A DNA stretch of 48,898 nt from contig JAJEIY010000044.1 of the NCBI GenBank assembly GCA_022828085.1, forward strand, positions 1 to 48,898. Reading direction: 5' to 3'. The DNA is from Acidobacteriota bacterium (GTDB lineage: Bacteria > Acidobacteriota > Vicinamibacteria > Marinacidobacterales > Marinacidobacteraceae). Each line of letters begins with the position of its first letter. The stretch's first letter is position 1. The notes under the pieces are model-generated. The model was given only the letters and a program-made list of their open reading frames with translations. It made no database searches and was not told where the DNA came from. Shown in pieces: positions 33,272 through 42,533 of the stretch. A program made the position numbers and the translations under genes.

Positions 33272-33883
33272 ATGCGCAGCCTCCGAATCCTCCTGCCTAC
33301 CCTCGGTCTGGCCGCGATGGCCGGCCTCGCCGCCGGCGAGGACGAGACGCTCGTCCTCGACAACGCCTACGCCGCCGTGCACCGGAACGCGGCGCCGTGC
33401 GCGGACGCCGGTCCCGGTTGCGGGGACCGGGTGGTGGTCGCGTTCGGCGACGTCAAGATCGTTGCGGGCGGATCCACCGTGGAGCTCGACTACGCCGAGG
33501 TGTTCGTGGCGAAGGGGGGTACTTCCTACGAGATCCAGGGAGACTTCGCGGAGGTCAACCTGAAGCCCGATCCCCCTTCGGTGGAGGGGCCCGCGGTCGC
33601 GATCCCGGCCGGCAAGAACGAACGGCTCCACGACGCCGACGACTACTTCGTGTTCGAGGAGCGGCTCGAACCGGGAGACACCCGCGAGCGGCATTCGCAC
33701 GCGCAGCGGGTGGTGCTCGTCATGGGCGCCACCGAGCTGCAGCAGTGGCCCGACGGCGCCGACGAGGTCTTCAAGACCCAGGTTCCCGGCACCATCAAGT
33801 TCAATCCCCCGGTGGTGCACATCGTCAGGAACATCGGGGACGCGCCGCTCCGGAATATCGTCATCGAGCTGATTCCCCGCTGA
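33272..33883 (+). CDS. Secreted cupin-like protein
   Basis: A 203-residue protein with a signal peptide (ILLPTLGLAAMAGLAAG). The C-terminal two thirds look like a cupin: RLEPGDTRERHSHAQRVVLV carries a His pair on a beta-strand followed by VPGTIKFNPPVVHIVRN. Two Cys (CADAGPGCGD) near residue 42 could form a disulfide. It is the first gene of the plus-strand cluster ending with two TonB receptors, and its stop abuts the next start. A metal-binding periplasmic role fits the context, but is inference. Confidence 0.75.
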   Translation: MRSLRILLPTLGLAAMAGLAAGEDETLVLDNAYAAVHRNAAPCADAGPGCGDRVVVAFGDVKIVAGGSTVELDYAEVFVAKGGTSYEIQGDFAEVNLKPDPPSVEGPAVAIPAGKNERLHDADDYFVFEERLEPGDTRERHSHAQRVVLVMGATELQQWPDGADEVFKTQVPGTIKFNPPVVHIVRNIGDAPLRNIVIELIPR

Positions 33884-33886
33884 TTG

Positions 33887-36154
33887 GTGATCCGCTGGAC
33901 GGCGGCGCTCGCCGCGGCGCTCGTGGCGGCCGGCGCCGACGCGGACACCCGCGTGACGGGCCGGGCGGTCATCGCCACCAGCGGAGCCCCCGCCGCGGGC
34001 GCCGAAGTGCTGTTGGTGGAGTCGGGCCAGCTCACCCGCACCGACGGGGACGGGCGCTTCGTCCTCGAGCAGGTGGACACCGGCGCCGGAATCACGATTC
34101 ACGTCCACCTCGGTCTCCTGGCCGGGGAGACCACCTACCTGCCGGCCCCCCAGCCAGGGGCCGAGATCGTGCTCTCCGACCCGATTCGCATCGCGTTCCT
34201 CGGGGTTCGGCACGAACACGTCACCGTCACCGCGGCCTCCGGCGAACCGGCCGGCTTTGGAGAGTTCGGGAACGTGTCTTCGTTCGACGGCGCGCAGTTG
34301 CTGGCGGGGACGCCGAGCCTCGCCGAGCTGCTCGAAGGCGCGCCAGGGATGGCGATCCGCAGCCTCGGCCCCGGACCGGCCCGTCCCATCATCCGCGGAT
34401 TCGACGGGGACCGGGTGCTGGTCACGGAGGACGGCGTCCGCACCGGGGACATCGGCAGCGGGGCCGCCGAACAGGGGACCTTCGCCGATCCCACGCAGGC
34501 GGAGCGGGTCGAGGTGGTGCGGGGGCCGGCGGCGCTGCTCTACGGGACGAACTCGATCGGCGGAGTGGTGAACCTGGTGTCCACCGGCTCGCGGTTGGCG
34601 CACGCCGCGACCTCCGGATTCGAGGGCCGCGCGAGCCTCGGCGGCGGGACCGCGGACGCGGGGCGGTACGCCGGCGCCCGGGTTCACGCCGGAGGGGACG
34701 GGTGGTTCGCCTGGGGCGGCGGGAATACCCGGAGGACGGGCGACTACCGGTCGCCCCTCGGCAGCGTGGACGGCTCCCGGACCGCGATGGACCAGGGCGA
34801 GGCCGGTCTCGGCCTCCGCGGCGGCCGCGCCTACCTCTCGGCGAGCGCCCGCCTCGACGACAGCCGCTACGGGGTGCCGCTCGCGGGAATGCTCCACGGC
34901 GCGGAAGAAGGGGAGGAGCAGACCGTGGACGTGGCCATGGAGCGACGCCAGTTGCGCACCGATTTCGGGTTCGAGGACCTGGGAGACATCTTCCGGGCGG
35001 CGGCCTTCACCGTCCGCTACAGCGAGTTCGTCCAGGACGAGATCGAGATGGAGGGTGACGGACCTCCCGAACTGGAGACGCATCACGAGAACCGGTCGCT
35101 CGTCTTCCGCGGCGAACTCGAGAGTTCCCGCGGGCGCTTCCGGAGCCGGATGGGAGGGTGGGCGAACCTGCGGGAGTTCACGTCCGCGGGACCGGAGGCG
35201 CTGGCCCCGGACACCCGGCACACCGCGATCGCCGCCTTCGCCCTGGGAGAGATCCACGCGGCGGACCGGGTCGGCGTGCTTGTCGGCGCCCGGCTGGAGA
35301 ACAACGCCTATGACGCGGACGAGCGCCCGGAACCCGGCGACGACGAGGACCACGAGGGAGCGGAGGAGGAAGACTTCGAACCGCCCGCCGTGGTGGATCG
35401 CGGCTTCCTGGGGATTTCGGCGAGTGCGGGACTGAGCCTGGACCTCGGCGAACTGGGCGCGCTGGTGGGGACGGCAACGATCTCGACCCGCGCTCCGGCC
35501 CTCGAAGAGCTCTACAACTTCGGCCTCGACGCCGGCATCCAGGCCTTCGAGATCGGCGACCCGCTCCTCGAACGGGAGCGGTCGCGCGGTTTCGACCTGA
35601 GCCTCCGGCGCGATTCCGACGCTTTCGCCGGCAGCGTCTCCGCCTTCTGGTACGGCATCGACAACTTCACCTACGGGGCCACCACCGGAGGCCGGGGCGG
35701 GGTCACGGTGATCGCGACGGAGCAGGCCGACGCCCGCCACCTCGGATTCGAGGCCGACGGCCGCGTCCGGCTCGGCGGCGCCGACCTGACCGCGAGCGCC
35801 TCCCGGGTGGACGCGCAGTTCCCCGAACTCGGCCGGCACGCGCCCCGGATTCCGCCGCTGAACGGGCAGGTGACGTTGGACATCCCCATCCGGGGTCTGC
35901 GGATCGCGCCGCGGCTGCGCTGGGCCGCCCGCATGGACCGCCTCTACGCCGGGGAAACCCCCACGGACGGCTACGCGGTGGTCGATCTGACGGTGTCGTG
36001 GCTGCTCGTCACCGGGAACGCGACCCACTACGTTTCCCTGGTCGGGCACAACCTCACCGACGCCGTGTACCGGCACCACACGTCGGTGATCAAGGACGTC
36101 GCCCCGCAGTTGGGACGCGGGATCCGCCTGAGCTACTCGATCCGGTTCTTCTAG
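33887..36154 (+). CDS. TonB-dependent outer-membrane receptor, ZnuD-like (first copy)
   Basis: About 755 residues from GTG 33887 (a TTG at 33884 is also possible). After a signal peptide comes a carboxypeptidase-regulatory-like domain (RVTGRAVIATSGAPAAGAEV). The TonB plug follows: PSLAELLEGAPGMAIRSLG, then RPIIRGFDGDRVLV and RVEVVRGPAALLYGTNSIGG. The remainder is a 22-strand-type barrel ending in the C-terminal aromatic SYSIRFF. The region equivalent to the His-rich loop of ZnuD is acidic here (HGAEEGEEQ). It imports a ligand, possibly a metal complex, with TonB energy. It is a paralogue of the receptor at 36621-38930. Confidence 0.9.
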   Translation: MIRWTAALAAALVAAGADADTRVTGRAVIATSGAPAAGAEVLLVESGQLTRTDGDGRFVLEQVDTGAGITIHVHLGLLAGETTYLPAPQPGAEIVLSDPIRIAFLGVRHEHVTVTAASGEPAGFGEFGNVSSFDGAQLLAGTPSLAELLEGAPGMAIRSLGPGPARPIIRGFDGDRVLVTEDGVRTGDIGSGAAEQGTFADPTQAERVEVVRGPAALLYGTNSIGGVVNLVSTGSRLAHAATSGFEGRASLGGGTADAGRYAGARVHAGGDGWFAWGGGNTRRTGDYRSPLGSVDGSRTAMDQGEAGLGLRGGRAYLSASARLDDSRYGVPLAGMLHGAEEGEEQTVDVAMERRQLRTDFGFEDLGDIFRAAAFTVRYSEFVQDEIEMEGDGPPELETHHENRSLVFRGELESSRGRFRSRMGGWANLREFTSAGPEALAPDTRHTAIAAFALGEIHAADRVGVLVGARLENNAYDADERPEPGDDEDHEGAEEEDFEPPAVVDRGFLGISASAGLSLDLGELGALVGTATISTRAPALEELYNFGLDAGIQAFEIGDPLLERERSRGFDLSLRRDSDAFAGSVSAFWYGIDNFTYGATTGGRGGVTVIATEQADARHLGFEADGRVRLGGADLTASASRVDAQFPELGRHAPRIPPLNGQVTLDIPIRGLRIAPRLRWAARMDRLYAGETPTDGYAVVDLTVSWLLVTGNATHYVSLVGHNLTDAVYRHHTSVIKDVAPQLGRGIRLSYSIRFF

Positions 36155-36245
36155 CGAGCCGGGACGGGGGTGTTCCCGGCCGACCCCGGCAGTCGCGAAC
36201 GGCTCCGTGCGGGTGCTAGCATCGTCGGTTGTAGGTCTTCACGCG

Positions 36246-36524
36246 GTGATACACGTCAGCCTCTCGTCCAGGCTCATGGCGGCGGCGATCGTGGCCGCCG
36301 TGGTGCTGGCTACCCCGCTGGCGCTCCCGGCGCACGAGCATCCGGGCCAGACGGACCGCCCCTGCGGGATCTGCAAGGTCGCCGGCACGGGAGCGCCCGC
36401 GCTCGAGGGCGGCCCCGAACTCCCGTTCCCACGGCACGAGTCGAGGCTTCGCGCGGAGGCGGTTTTCTGCCCCGCCCCGGAGCCCGCCCGGACCGCGGCG
36501 GCCCCCCGCGCGCCGCCCTCCTGA
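36246..36524 (+). CDS. Small exported Cys-containing protein between two TonB receptors
   Basis: About 92 residues from GTG 36246; GTG 36207 and ATG 36276 are alternatives. A clear signal peptide (LMAAAIVAAVVLATPLALPA) is followed by HEHPGQTDRPCGICKVAG, a short His/Cys segment with a CxxC, and a Pro/Ala-rich tail. It resembles the small DUF2946-like secreted proteins that accompany TonB copper/zinc receptors, so metal binding is plausible. The Pro-rich tail could be partly unstructured. Confidence 0.55.
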   Translation: MIHVSLSSRLMAAAIVAAVVLATPLALPAHEHPGQTDRPCGICKVAGTGAPALEGGPELPFPRHESRLRAEAVFCPAPEPARTAAAPRAPPS

Positions 36525-36620
36525 CGGTCGGCACTCCAGGTCGGGAACCGTTCGGCCCCGTCGGCGGCCTCTGAACGTCCGGTTCCTCCCCACCCAGAGC
36601 CCCCAGGAGGTCCCACCGTG

Positions 36621-38930
36621 ATGCGGACTCTCTCCTTTCCCCGCTTGTCTCCCCTCCCTCGCGGTTTCCGGAAGGCCGGCCTGCTCGCCGGCTGTCTCGC
36701 GCTGGCGAGCTCCGGCTGGACCCATCCGACGATCTCGGGAAGGGTGGTCCTCTCGGAGACCGGCCAACCGGCGCACGACGCCGAAGTCCTGTTGATCCAG
36801 ACCGACCAGGTGGTCCACACCGACGAGAACGGCCGCTTCGCGTTCGTGGACGTGGACCACCTCGGTTCGGTCACGCTCCATGTGGATCTCGGCTTCCTCA
36901 GTGCGGTCCGGACCGTGGCGATCGACGTCGAACAGGAGGAAGACGTGGAAATCAGCGAGCCCATCGTCCTCGGGTCGCGGCACCGGATGCACGAACGGGT
37001 CACGGTCACCGCCTCGGCCAGCGATTCGTCGCCGTTCGAGACCTTCGGTTCGGTGCACGCTCTGGAGGGGCTTGACCTTCAGAACGAGTCGGCGCGCAAC
37101 CTCGCGGAGCTGCTGGAGGGCACCACCGGCGTGGCGATGCGCAGTTTCGGACCCGGCTCCGCGCGTCCGATCGTGCGTGGCTTCGACGGGGACCGGGTGC
37201 TCGTCATGGAGGACGGCGTGAGGACCAGTGATCTGGGCAGCCAGTCCGCCGACCACGGGGTTCCGGTGGACCCGCTACAGGCCGAACGGATCGAGGTCGT
37301 GCGGGGACCGGCGACGCTGCTCTACGGGTCGAACGCCATCGGCGGCGCCGTGAACGTCATTTCCATGGCGTCCCACCTGGCGCACTCGCCGCCGGCCGGA
37401 TTCCGGGGGCAGGCCAACCTCGACTACTCGACCGCCGACGAGGGAATGAGGGGAGGGGTTCGCGCGCAGGCGTCCGGCGGGGGCTGGTTCGCCTGGGGCG
37501 GGGGCAACTCGAACCGGACCCAGGACTACAACTCCCCCGTCGGGGTGGTCGAGAACTCGGAAAGCTCCATGAATCAGGGAGAGGCGGGGGTCGGTCTCTT
37601 CGGCGAGCGCGCCTGGATCTCGGGCAGCGTGCGCATGGACGACTCCCGCTACGGCGTTCCGTTCGCGGGAGACTTCCACGGGGCCAGCCACGCGGGACAT
37701 GACCACGGACCGGTCGCCGAGGACGACAAACTGTCCGTGGACGTCACGATGGACCGGCGGCAGGCCCGCACCGACTTCGGGTTCCGCGGACTCGGACTCC
37801 TGTTCGACGAGGCGGAGTTCACGATCCGGTACAGCGACTACGACCAGGACGAGGTCGAGACCTTCCAGAACAGCGGTGAGGAATTCGTCGCGACCCACTT
37901 CGACAACCGCTCCGTCGTGTTCCGCGGTGAACTCAAGAAGCCGGCCGGCCGGGTGAACAGCCGGGTCGGGGTCTGGGGACACCTGCGGGAGTACGAGGCA
38001 TACGGGGAGGAGGCGCTGGCGCCCCGCACCGAGCAAACCGCGTTCGCAGCCTTCACCTACAACGAGATCGAGGCGAACGAAGGACTCGGTCTGCTGCTCG
38101 GAGCGCGCGCCGAGCGAAACGCCTACGACGTCGGGGAAGACACGAACCCGCTCCGGCCGGCGGAAGTCGTGGCCCGCAACTTCCTCACCGCGTCGGCGAG
38201 CGCCGGCGCCCGGCTCGCGGTGGGCGGCTCCACCGCCCTGGTCGGGGTGGCGAGCCTCGCGACCCGCGCCCCCTCGCTCGAGGAGCTCTACAACTTCGGC
38301 CCCCACATCGGGAACCTGGCGTTCGAGATCGGCAATCCCGAACTCGACCAGGAACGGTCGCTGGGATTGGATCTGAGCCTCCGGCAGAGTTCGGAAGCGC
38401 TCACCGGGAGCCTCAGCGTCTTCCGTTACGACATCTCCAACTTTGTCTTCGGAGAGGTGCTGGACGGAATGATCGGCGGCTTGCCCGTCTGGCTGTTCCA
38501 GCAGTCGGACGCGACCTACCAGGGCTTCGAAGCGGAGGGACACCTGAGCCTCGGCGCCGCCGAGCTGGTGGCGAACGCCGCCTACGTGGACGCGAAACTC
38601 ACCACCGGTGAGTACGTCCCGCGCGTCCCTCCGCTCGGCGGACAGGTGAAGCTGGATGTCCCGGTCGGCAAGCTGCGCCTCGCGCCCCGGCTGCGCTGGG
38701 CCGCCCGGATGGACCGCCTCTACCGGGACGAGACCCCGACCGACGGCTACGCCGTGTTCGACTTCACCGCCTCCTACGTGTTCGTCGGACCGCACATGAC
38801 GCACAACATCTCGCTCCGGGGCTACAACCTCACCGACGCCGAGTACCGCCACCACAACTCGCTGATCAAGGACATGGCCGCCCAGATGGGCCGCGGCTTC
38901 CGGATCAGCTACTCGCTGCGGTTCTTTTAG
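36621..38930 (+). CDS. TonB-dependent outer-membrane receptor, ZnuD-like (second copy)
   Basis: 769 residues from ATG 36621; an AGGAGG site at 36605-36610 supports this or the adjacent GTG 36618. Order of parts: signal peptide, regulatory-like domain (TISGRVVLSETGQPAHDAEV), plug (RNLAELLEGTTGVAMRSFG, RPIVRGFDGDRVLVMEDGV, RIEVVRGPATLLYGSNAIGG) and barrel ending SYSLRFF. A His-rich loop (FHGASHAGHDHGP, ~residue 355) is present, as in ZnuD zinc receptors, while the paralogue upstream has an acidic loop at the same place. Likely zinc or copper uptake across the outer membrane. Confidence 0.92.
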   Translation: MRTLSFPRLSPLPRGFRKAGLLAGCLALASSGWTHPTISGRVVLSETGQPAHDAEVLLIQTDQVVHTDENGRFAFVDVDHLGSVTLHVDLGFLSAVRTVAIDVEQEEDVEISEPIVLGSRHRMHERVTVTASASDSSPFETFGSVHALEGLDLQNESARNLAELLEGTTGVAMRSFGPGSARPIVRGFDGDRVLVMEDGVRTSDLGSQSADHGVPVDPLQAERIEVVRGPATLLYGSNAIGGAVNVISMASHLAHSPPAGFRGQANLDYSTADEGMRGGVRAQASGGGWFAWGGGNSNRTQDYNSPVGVVENSESSMNQGEAGVGLFGERAWISGSVRMDDSRYGVPFAGDFHGASHAGHDHGPVAEDDKLSVDVTMDRRQARTDFGFRGLGLLFDEAEFTIRYSDYDQDEVETFQNSGEEFVATHFDNRSVVFRGELKKPAGRVNSRVGVWGHLREYEAYGEEALAPRTEQTAFAAFTYNEIEANEGLGLLLGARAERNAYDVGEDTNPLRPAEVVARNFLTASASAGARLAVGGSTALVGVASLATRAPSLEELYNFGPHIGNLAFEIGNPELDQERSLGLDLSLRQSSEALTGSLSVFRYDISNFVFGEVLDGMIGGLPVWLFQQSDATYQGFEAEGHLSLGAAELVANAAYVDAKLTTGEYVPRVPPLGGQVKLDVPVGKLRLAPRLRWAARMDRLYRDETPTDGYAVFDFTASYVFVGPHMTHNISLRGYNLTDAEYRHHNSLIKDMAAQMGRGFRISYSLRFF

Positions 38931-38937
38931 GGCGGCT

Positions 38938-39236
38938 GCCGCAGACTCCGGGAACGCCGGCCTCGAGGCCGGCACGCGGACCGTAGGGCCGCAGAGCGCG
39001 TAGGGCCACTCATCAGGATGGCGCGCCGGCTTGGAACGCCGGTCTCCGACCGGCACAGCGGGCCGGAGGCCCGCGGACGACGTGCCGCTCCAAGCCGTGG
39101 GTGAAGCGGGCCGGGGAACTCCCGCCTGTTGAGTTGCACGCCCATCGGGCAAGTGCGCTTAACTCCGTGGGCGGTGCGGAGAACGGCGCGTGCCGGTCGG
39201 AGACCGGCGTTCCAGGCCGGCGTGCCATCACGGCGC
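38938..39236 (+). repeat. Cluster of dispersed hairpin repeats in a convergent gap
   Basis: Four hairpins: CCGGCCTCGAGGCCGG at about 38958, the standard CCGGTC-TCC-GACCGG at about 39040, a decayed GGGCCGGAGGCCCGC copy at about 39060, and a reverse-oriented copy near 39191-39220. They fill the 300-bp gap between the ends of the ZnuD-like receptor and the Oar-like receptor. No gene is visible. Confidence 0.75.
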
Positions 39237-42200
39237 CTAGAAGCGCAGGCTGACGCCCACCTGCCCTCGCCGGGTGTCGCCGAGGCCGCTACGGAGCGTG
39301 CCGTCGAAGTTGAAGAGCAGCGAGCCGGTGTGGCTGTCGAGGAAGTTGTCGGCGCCCGTGAGGTTGAAGACCTCGAGGATGGGTTCGATGGTCGCGCCGT
39401 TCGGCAGCGCGAAGCTGCGTGCGATCCGCAGGTCCCAGGTGAAGAACTCGTTGTCGCGGCGCAGGGTGTTCCGGGTGAGGATGGAGCCGTCGGCGCAGAT
39501 CCGGTCCGAGGGCTGGTTCGCGCGCCCTCCGGGCCGTGCGCACCGCTCCGAAGCGGGGGAGGCCGACAGGTAGCGGAACACGTTGTTCCAGTTCACGTCG
39601 CCCGGCAGGGTGACCAGCAGGTAGCCGCTCACCTGGTGGCGGCGGTCGCGGTCCGACCAGCCGAACTCGGGGCCGAGGTTCGACGGGTCGGCGTAGCGGA
39701 AGGTGAACGGATCCCGCTCGTTGTCGTCGTCGGAGCGGTCGAAGGCCAGCGTGTAATGGGTCTCGAAGGTGGCCGGACGGTTCCCGAGCGAGCTCCAGCC
39801 CCGGACCCCGACGGTGAGCGCCTGGTAGCGCGACCGCGCGCTGCTCTCGGCGACGGTCAGCGCGTTGATGCCGCCGCCCGACGGGTGCGTGCCGACGCCG
39901 AACGGGGAGCCGAAGGCGGGAGCGTTGCGGTCCACGAACCGGAAGAGCTGGTCGGTGCGGGCGTAGACGAAGTTGGCGCTCGCCGCCATCCCGCGCCCGA
40001 GGTCCCGGTCGAGCCCGACGCTGAACGACCAGGTGCGCGGCAGCTCGAGGTTCCGGCCGGCGACCTGGATGTCCGGCAGGAACGGCGCCGTCGTCGAGGG
40101 GTCGAGCTGCCGGTCGATCTCCGGGACCGGGCCGAGGAAGGTGTCGGCGCTGCTGCGGAAGAGGATCTGCTGGAAGGCCCCGTTCGTGGAGCGGTGCTGG
40201 GCGAACACCAGCAGCGGGATGCGCGAGACGTAGGAGCCGGCCGCCGCGCGCGCCACCGTGCTTCCGTCGCCGGCGACGTCCCAGGCGACCCCGAGGCGCG
40301 GCTGGAAGTTGTCGAGGTCGTGGGGGATCCGCCCGTCGGAGGGGAATGCCGGATCGTCAAGATAGGGCGCGAAGAAGGTGTCTTCCGGTTCGACGAAGAC
40401 GTCGGGATGCCAGGTCCCGTCCCAGCGGAGGCCGAGATCGAGCGTCACGTTCTCGCCGGGATGCCAGGTGTCCTGCACGAAGAGGCCGACCTCGTGCATG
40501 GACGCCCGCTGCCGGCCGAGCTCGGCCGGCGGGATGCCGGGCACGGTCGCCGACTGGAGATAGAGCAGCACCGGGCCGGTGATCGCGGCGCCCCCGGGAC
40601 AGGCGCCCGTGGTGCTCGCCGAGCCGTCGGAGCAGTGCACGTAGCCGCTCCCGTGGGTCGCGAAGCCGACGAAACCCTCGACCGAATCGAAGAGGTAGCG
40701 GCTGTTGGCGAAGCCCATGAACTGCTGCTCCACCCGGGTCCGGTTGTATTCGACCCCCGCCTTGAAGAGATGGGCGCCGGTGGCGTACGACAGGTTGTCC
40801 ACGACTTGGAGGCGGTCGTCGAAGGCGGGATCGATCGGCAGGAAGAACGGGAGCCCGATCCGGAACCCGTCCGCGAAGTCCATGCCGATGTCGGGGAACG
40901 GGCGGCCGCCGAGCCGCTCGAACTGGGGCTGGCCCGGGAGGGCGGCGCCGGGCAGCAGCGGCCCGTCGTACCAGCGGGGCCGGTCCTCGCGCGCCCACTG
41001 GACCCGCAGCTCGTTCGAGAGGGCGTTGGTGAGCAGCGAGCGGAAGCTTCCGTTCACCGCGTGGGAGTGGCCCCGCTCGATCCCGTTCATGGAGGCGCCC
41101 CACGAGTCCACATCGAAGGTGCCGTTCACCTGTTCCGACCAGGTGTAGTTGTATTTGAGCGACGCCTGGTGGCGGCCGCTCAGGTTGAAGTCCAGCTTGG
41201 CGAGGAGGGAACGCGCGTCGTCGGTGCGGCGGATGGGTCCGAACTCGTCCTCGAAGAGCCCCGGCCAGCGGGTGTTGAGGAAGGAGTCCAGCCGTTCCAG
41301 GTTCGCCGGGTTCGCGACGCGCCGGGTGGTCTGCTTCGTCTCGGCGGCCGCCTGCTGGTCGTAGGCGAGGAAGAAGAACGCGCGGTCGCGGACGAGCGGG
41401 CCGCCGAAGGTGGCCCCGGCCTGGTTCCGCCCGAAGTCGGGCTTTCCGCCGCCCCGGTCGGCAGAGTACTCGGCGGCGATCTCGTCCCACTGGCCGAAGT
41501 AGTGGGCGGAGCCGGCCAGTTCGTTGGTGCCCGACTTGGTGATCACGTTGATGAATCCCCCGGCCGAGCGGCCGAACTCCGCGGGGGCGCCCTGGTTCAC
41601 GATTACCAGCTCGCCGATGGCGTCCTGGTTGAAGGTGAACGCCGCCCGCTGGCCGCCGCGCTGCTCGCCGAAGAACGGGTTGTTGAAGTCGGCCCCGTCC
41701 ACGATGAAGTTGTTGAAGATGCCCCGCTGGCCGTTGATGTTCAGCTCGTCGCCGTCCGGCCCCTGGGAGACCGAGGCGCCGGGGGTGAGGAGGGCCAGGT
41801 CCACGAAGTTGCGGCCGTTGCTCGGCACCGCGTCCACGACTTCCTCCCGGAGGCGCTGGGAGCGGGTGAAGTCGGTCGTCTCGATCGGGGACGGCAGCTC
41901 GCCGAAGACCGTGACGGTCTCGGTGGCCACGACCCGGAGGTCCAGGTGGAAGTGCAGCACCTCCCCCACCCGCAGGATCGCGCCCTCGATGCGCTCCGTG
42001 CCGAACCCGCCGGCGGCGGTGACGGTCAGGTCATAGGTGCCCGGAGGCAGCAGGCTGCGGACGAACCCGCCGGAACCCGAGCTCTCGACGGTGGTCACCA
42101 GGTCCGTGTCCCGGTGCTGGATGAGGACGACGGCGCCCGGAACCGGGTTGCCCAGCGGATCGCTCACCTCGCCGCGGATGACGCCGGTGGTGGTGCCGGC

Positions 42201-42281
42201 CTGGGCGGCGAGATCGGGCGCGTGAAGGCAGGCGAGCGCCAGCGCCAACGGGACCAGGCGCGCCGGCAGACGTCCCGTCAT
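39237..42281 (-). CDS. Oar-like TonB-dependent receptor with carboxypeptidase-regulatory-like domain
   Basis: A 1014-residue outer-membrane protein. A signal peptide (LVPLALALACLHAPDLAAQ) leads to the regulatory-like domain (TGVIRGEVSDPLGNPVPGAV, FVRSLLPPGTYDLTVTAAGG). The plug follows (VPSNGRNFVDLALLTPGA, NINGQRGIFNNFIVDGADF, NVITKSGTNELAGSAHYFG) and then a long barrel ending VGVSLRF. This Oar-type architecture, frequent in Acidobacteriota, is the best taxonomic pointer in the window. It probably takes up large polymers or peptides. The upstream regulatory region is short and shared with no other gene. Confidence 0.93.
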   Translation of the reverse strand: MTGRLPARLVPLALALACLHAPDLAAQAGTTTGVIRGEVSDPLGNPVPGAVVLIQHRDTDLVTTVESSGSGGFVRSLLPPGTYDLTVTAAGGFGTERIEGAILRVGEVLHFHLDLRVVATETVTVFGELPSPIETTDFTRSQRLREEVVDAVPSNGRNFVDLALLTPGASVSQGPDGDELNINGQRGIFNNFIVDGADFNNPFFGEQRGGQRAAFTFNQDAIGELVIVNQGAPAEFGRSAGGFINVITKSGTNELAGSAHYFGQWDEIAAEYSADRGGGKPDFGRNQAGATFGGPLVRDRAFFFLAYDQQAAAETKQTTRRVANPANLERLDSFLNTRWPGLFEDEFGPIRRTDDARSLLAKLDFNLSGRHQASLKYNYTWSEQVNGTFDVDSWGASMNGIERGHSHAVNGSFRSLLTNALSNELRVQWAREDRPRWYDGPLLPGAALPGQPQFERLGGRPFPDIGMDFADGFRIGLPFFLPIDPAFDDRLQVVDNLSYATGAHLFKAGVEYNRTRVEQQFMGFANSRYLFDSVEGFVGFATHGSGYVHCSDGSASTTGACPGGAAITGPVLLYLQSATVPGIPPAELGRQRASMHEVGLFVQDTWHPGENVTLDLGLRWDGTWHPDVFVEPEDTFFAPYLDDPAFPSDGRIPHDLDNFQPRLGVAWDVAGDGSTVARAAAGSYVSRIPLLVFAQHRSTNGAFQQILFRSSADTFLGPVPEIDRQLDPSTTAPFLPDIQVAGRNLELPRTWSFSVGLDRDLGRGMAASANFVYARTDQLFRFVDRNAPAFGSPFGVGTHPSGGGINALTVAESSARSRYQALTVGVRGWSSLGNRPATFETHYTLAFDRSDDDNERDPFTFRYADPSNLGPEFGWSDRDRRHQVSGYLLVTLPGDVNWNNVFRYLSASPASERCARPGGRANQPSDRICADGSILTRNTLRRDNEFFTWDLRIARSFALPNGATIEPILEVFNLTGADNFLDSHTGSLLFNFDGTLRSGLGDTRRGQVGVSLRF

Positions 42282-42384
42282 CCCACTCGATTCTCCGGCC
42301 GCGTCGCCCCGGTCTCCGGACCCACGGCGGGGATTTTAGGAGTCCGCGCCGCAGAACGTGGCGTGGAGTTCACGAGCGGTGGTG

Positions 42385-42450
42385 TCGCACCGGCTTGGAA
42401 CGCCGGTCTCCGACCGGCACGCGCTGTGCTCCGCACCGCGCACGTCGTAA
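42385..42450 (+). repeat. Dispersed hairpin repeat copy
   Basis: CGGCTTGGAACGCCGGTCTC-type copy with the standard stem CCGGTC-TCC-GACCGG and trailing GCACGCGCTGTGCTCCGC. It lies in the divergent gap between the Oar-like receptor and the D-aminoacylase-like gene. Confidence 0.7.
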
Positions 42451-42533
42451 CCCCACACGGAAAGAGCGGCCACCCGGCTGCTAGCCTGTCCCCTCCCCGA
42501 ACCGGGGCGGCAAGAGCCCGGGAGGCAAGGAAG

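Noticed and set aside
33200..36079. Minus-strand extension of the multicopper oxidase to 1695 codons
   Set aside because: The extension is antisense to the cupin and first TonB receptor. The oxidase has its own signal peptide after TTG 33199.
39129..42533. Plus-strand extension of the D-aminoacylase-like gene to 1679 codons
   Set aside because: It is antisense to the Oar-like receptor. The lipobox signal after ATG 42534 marks the true start.
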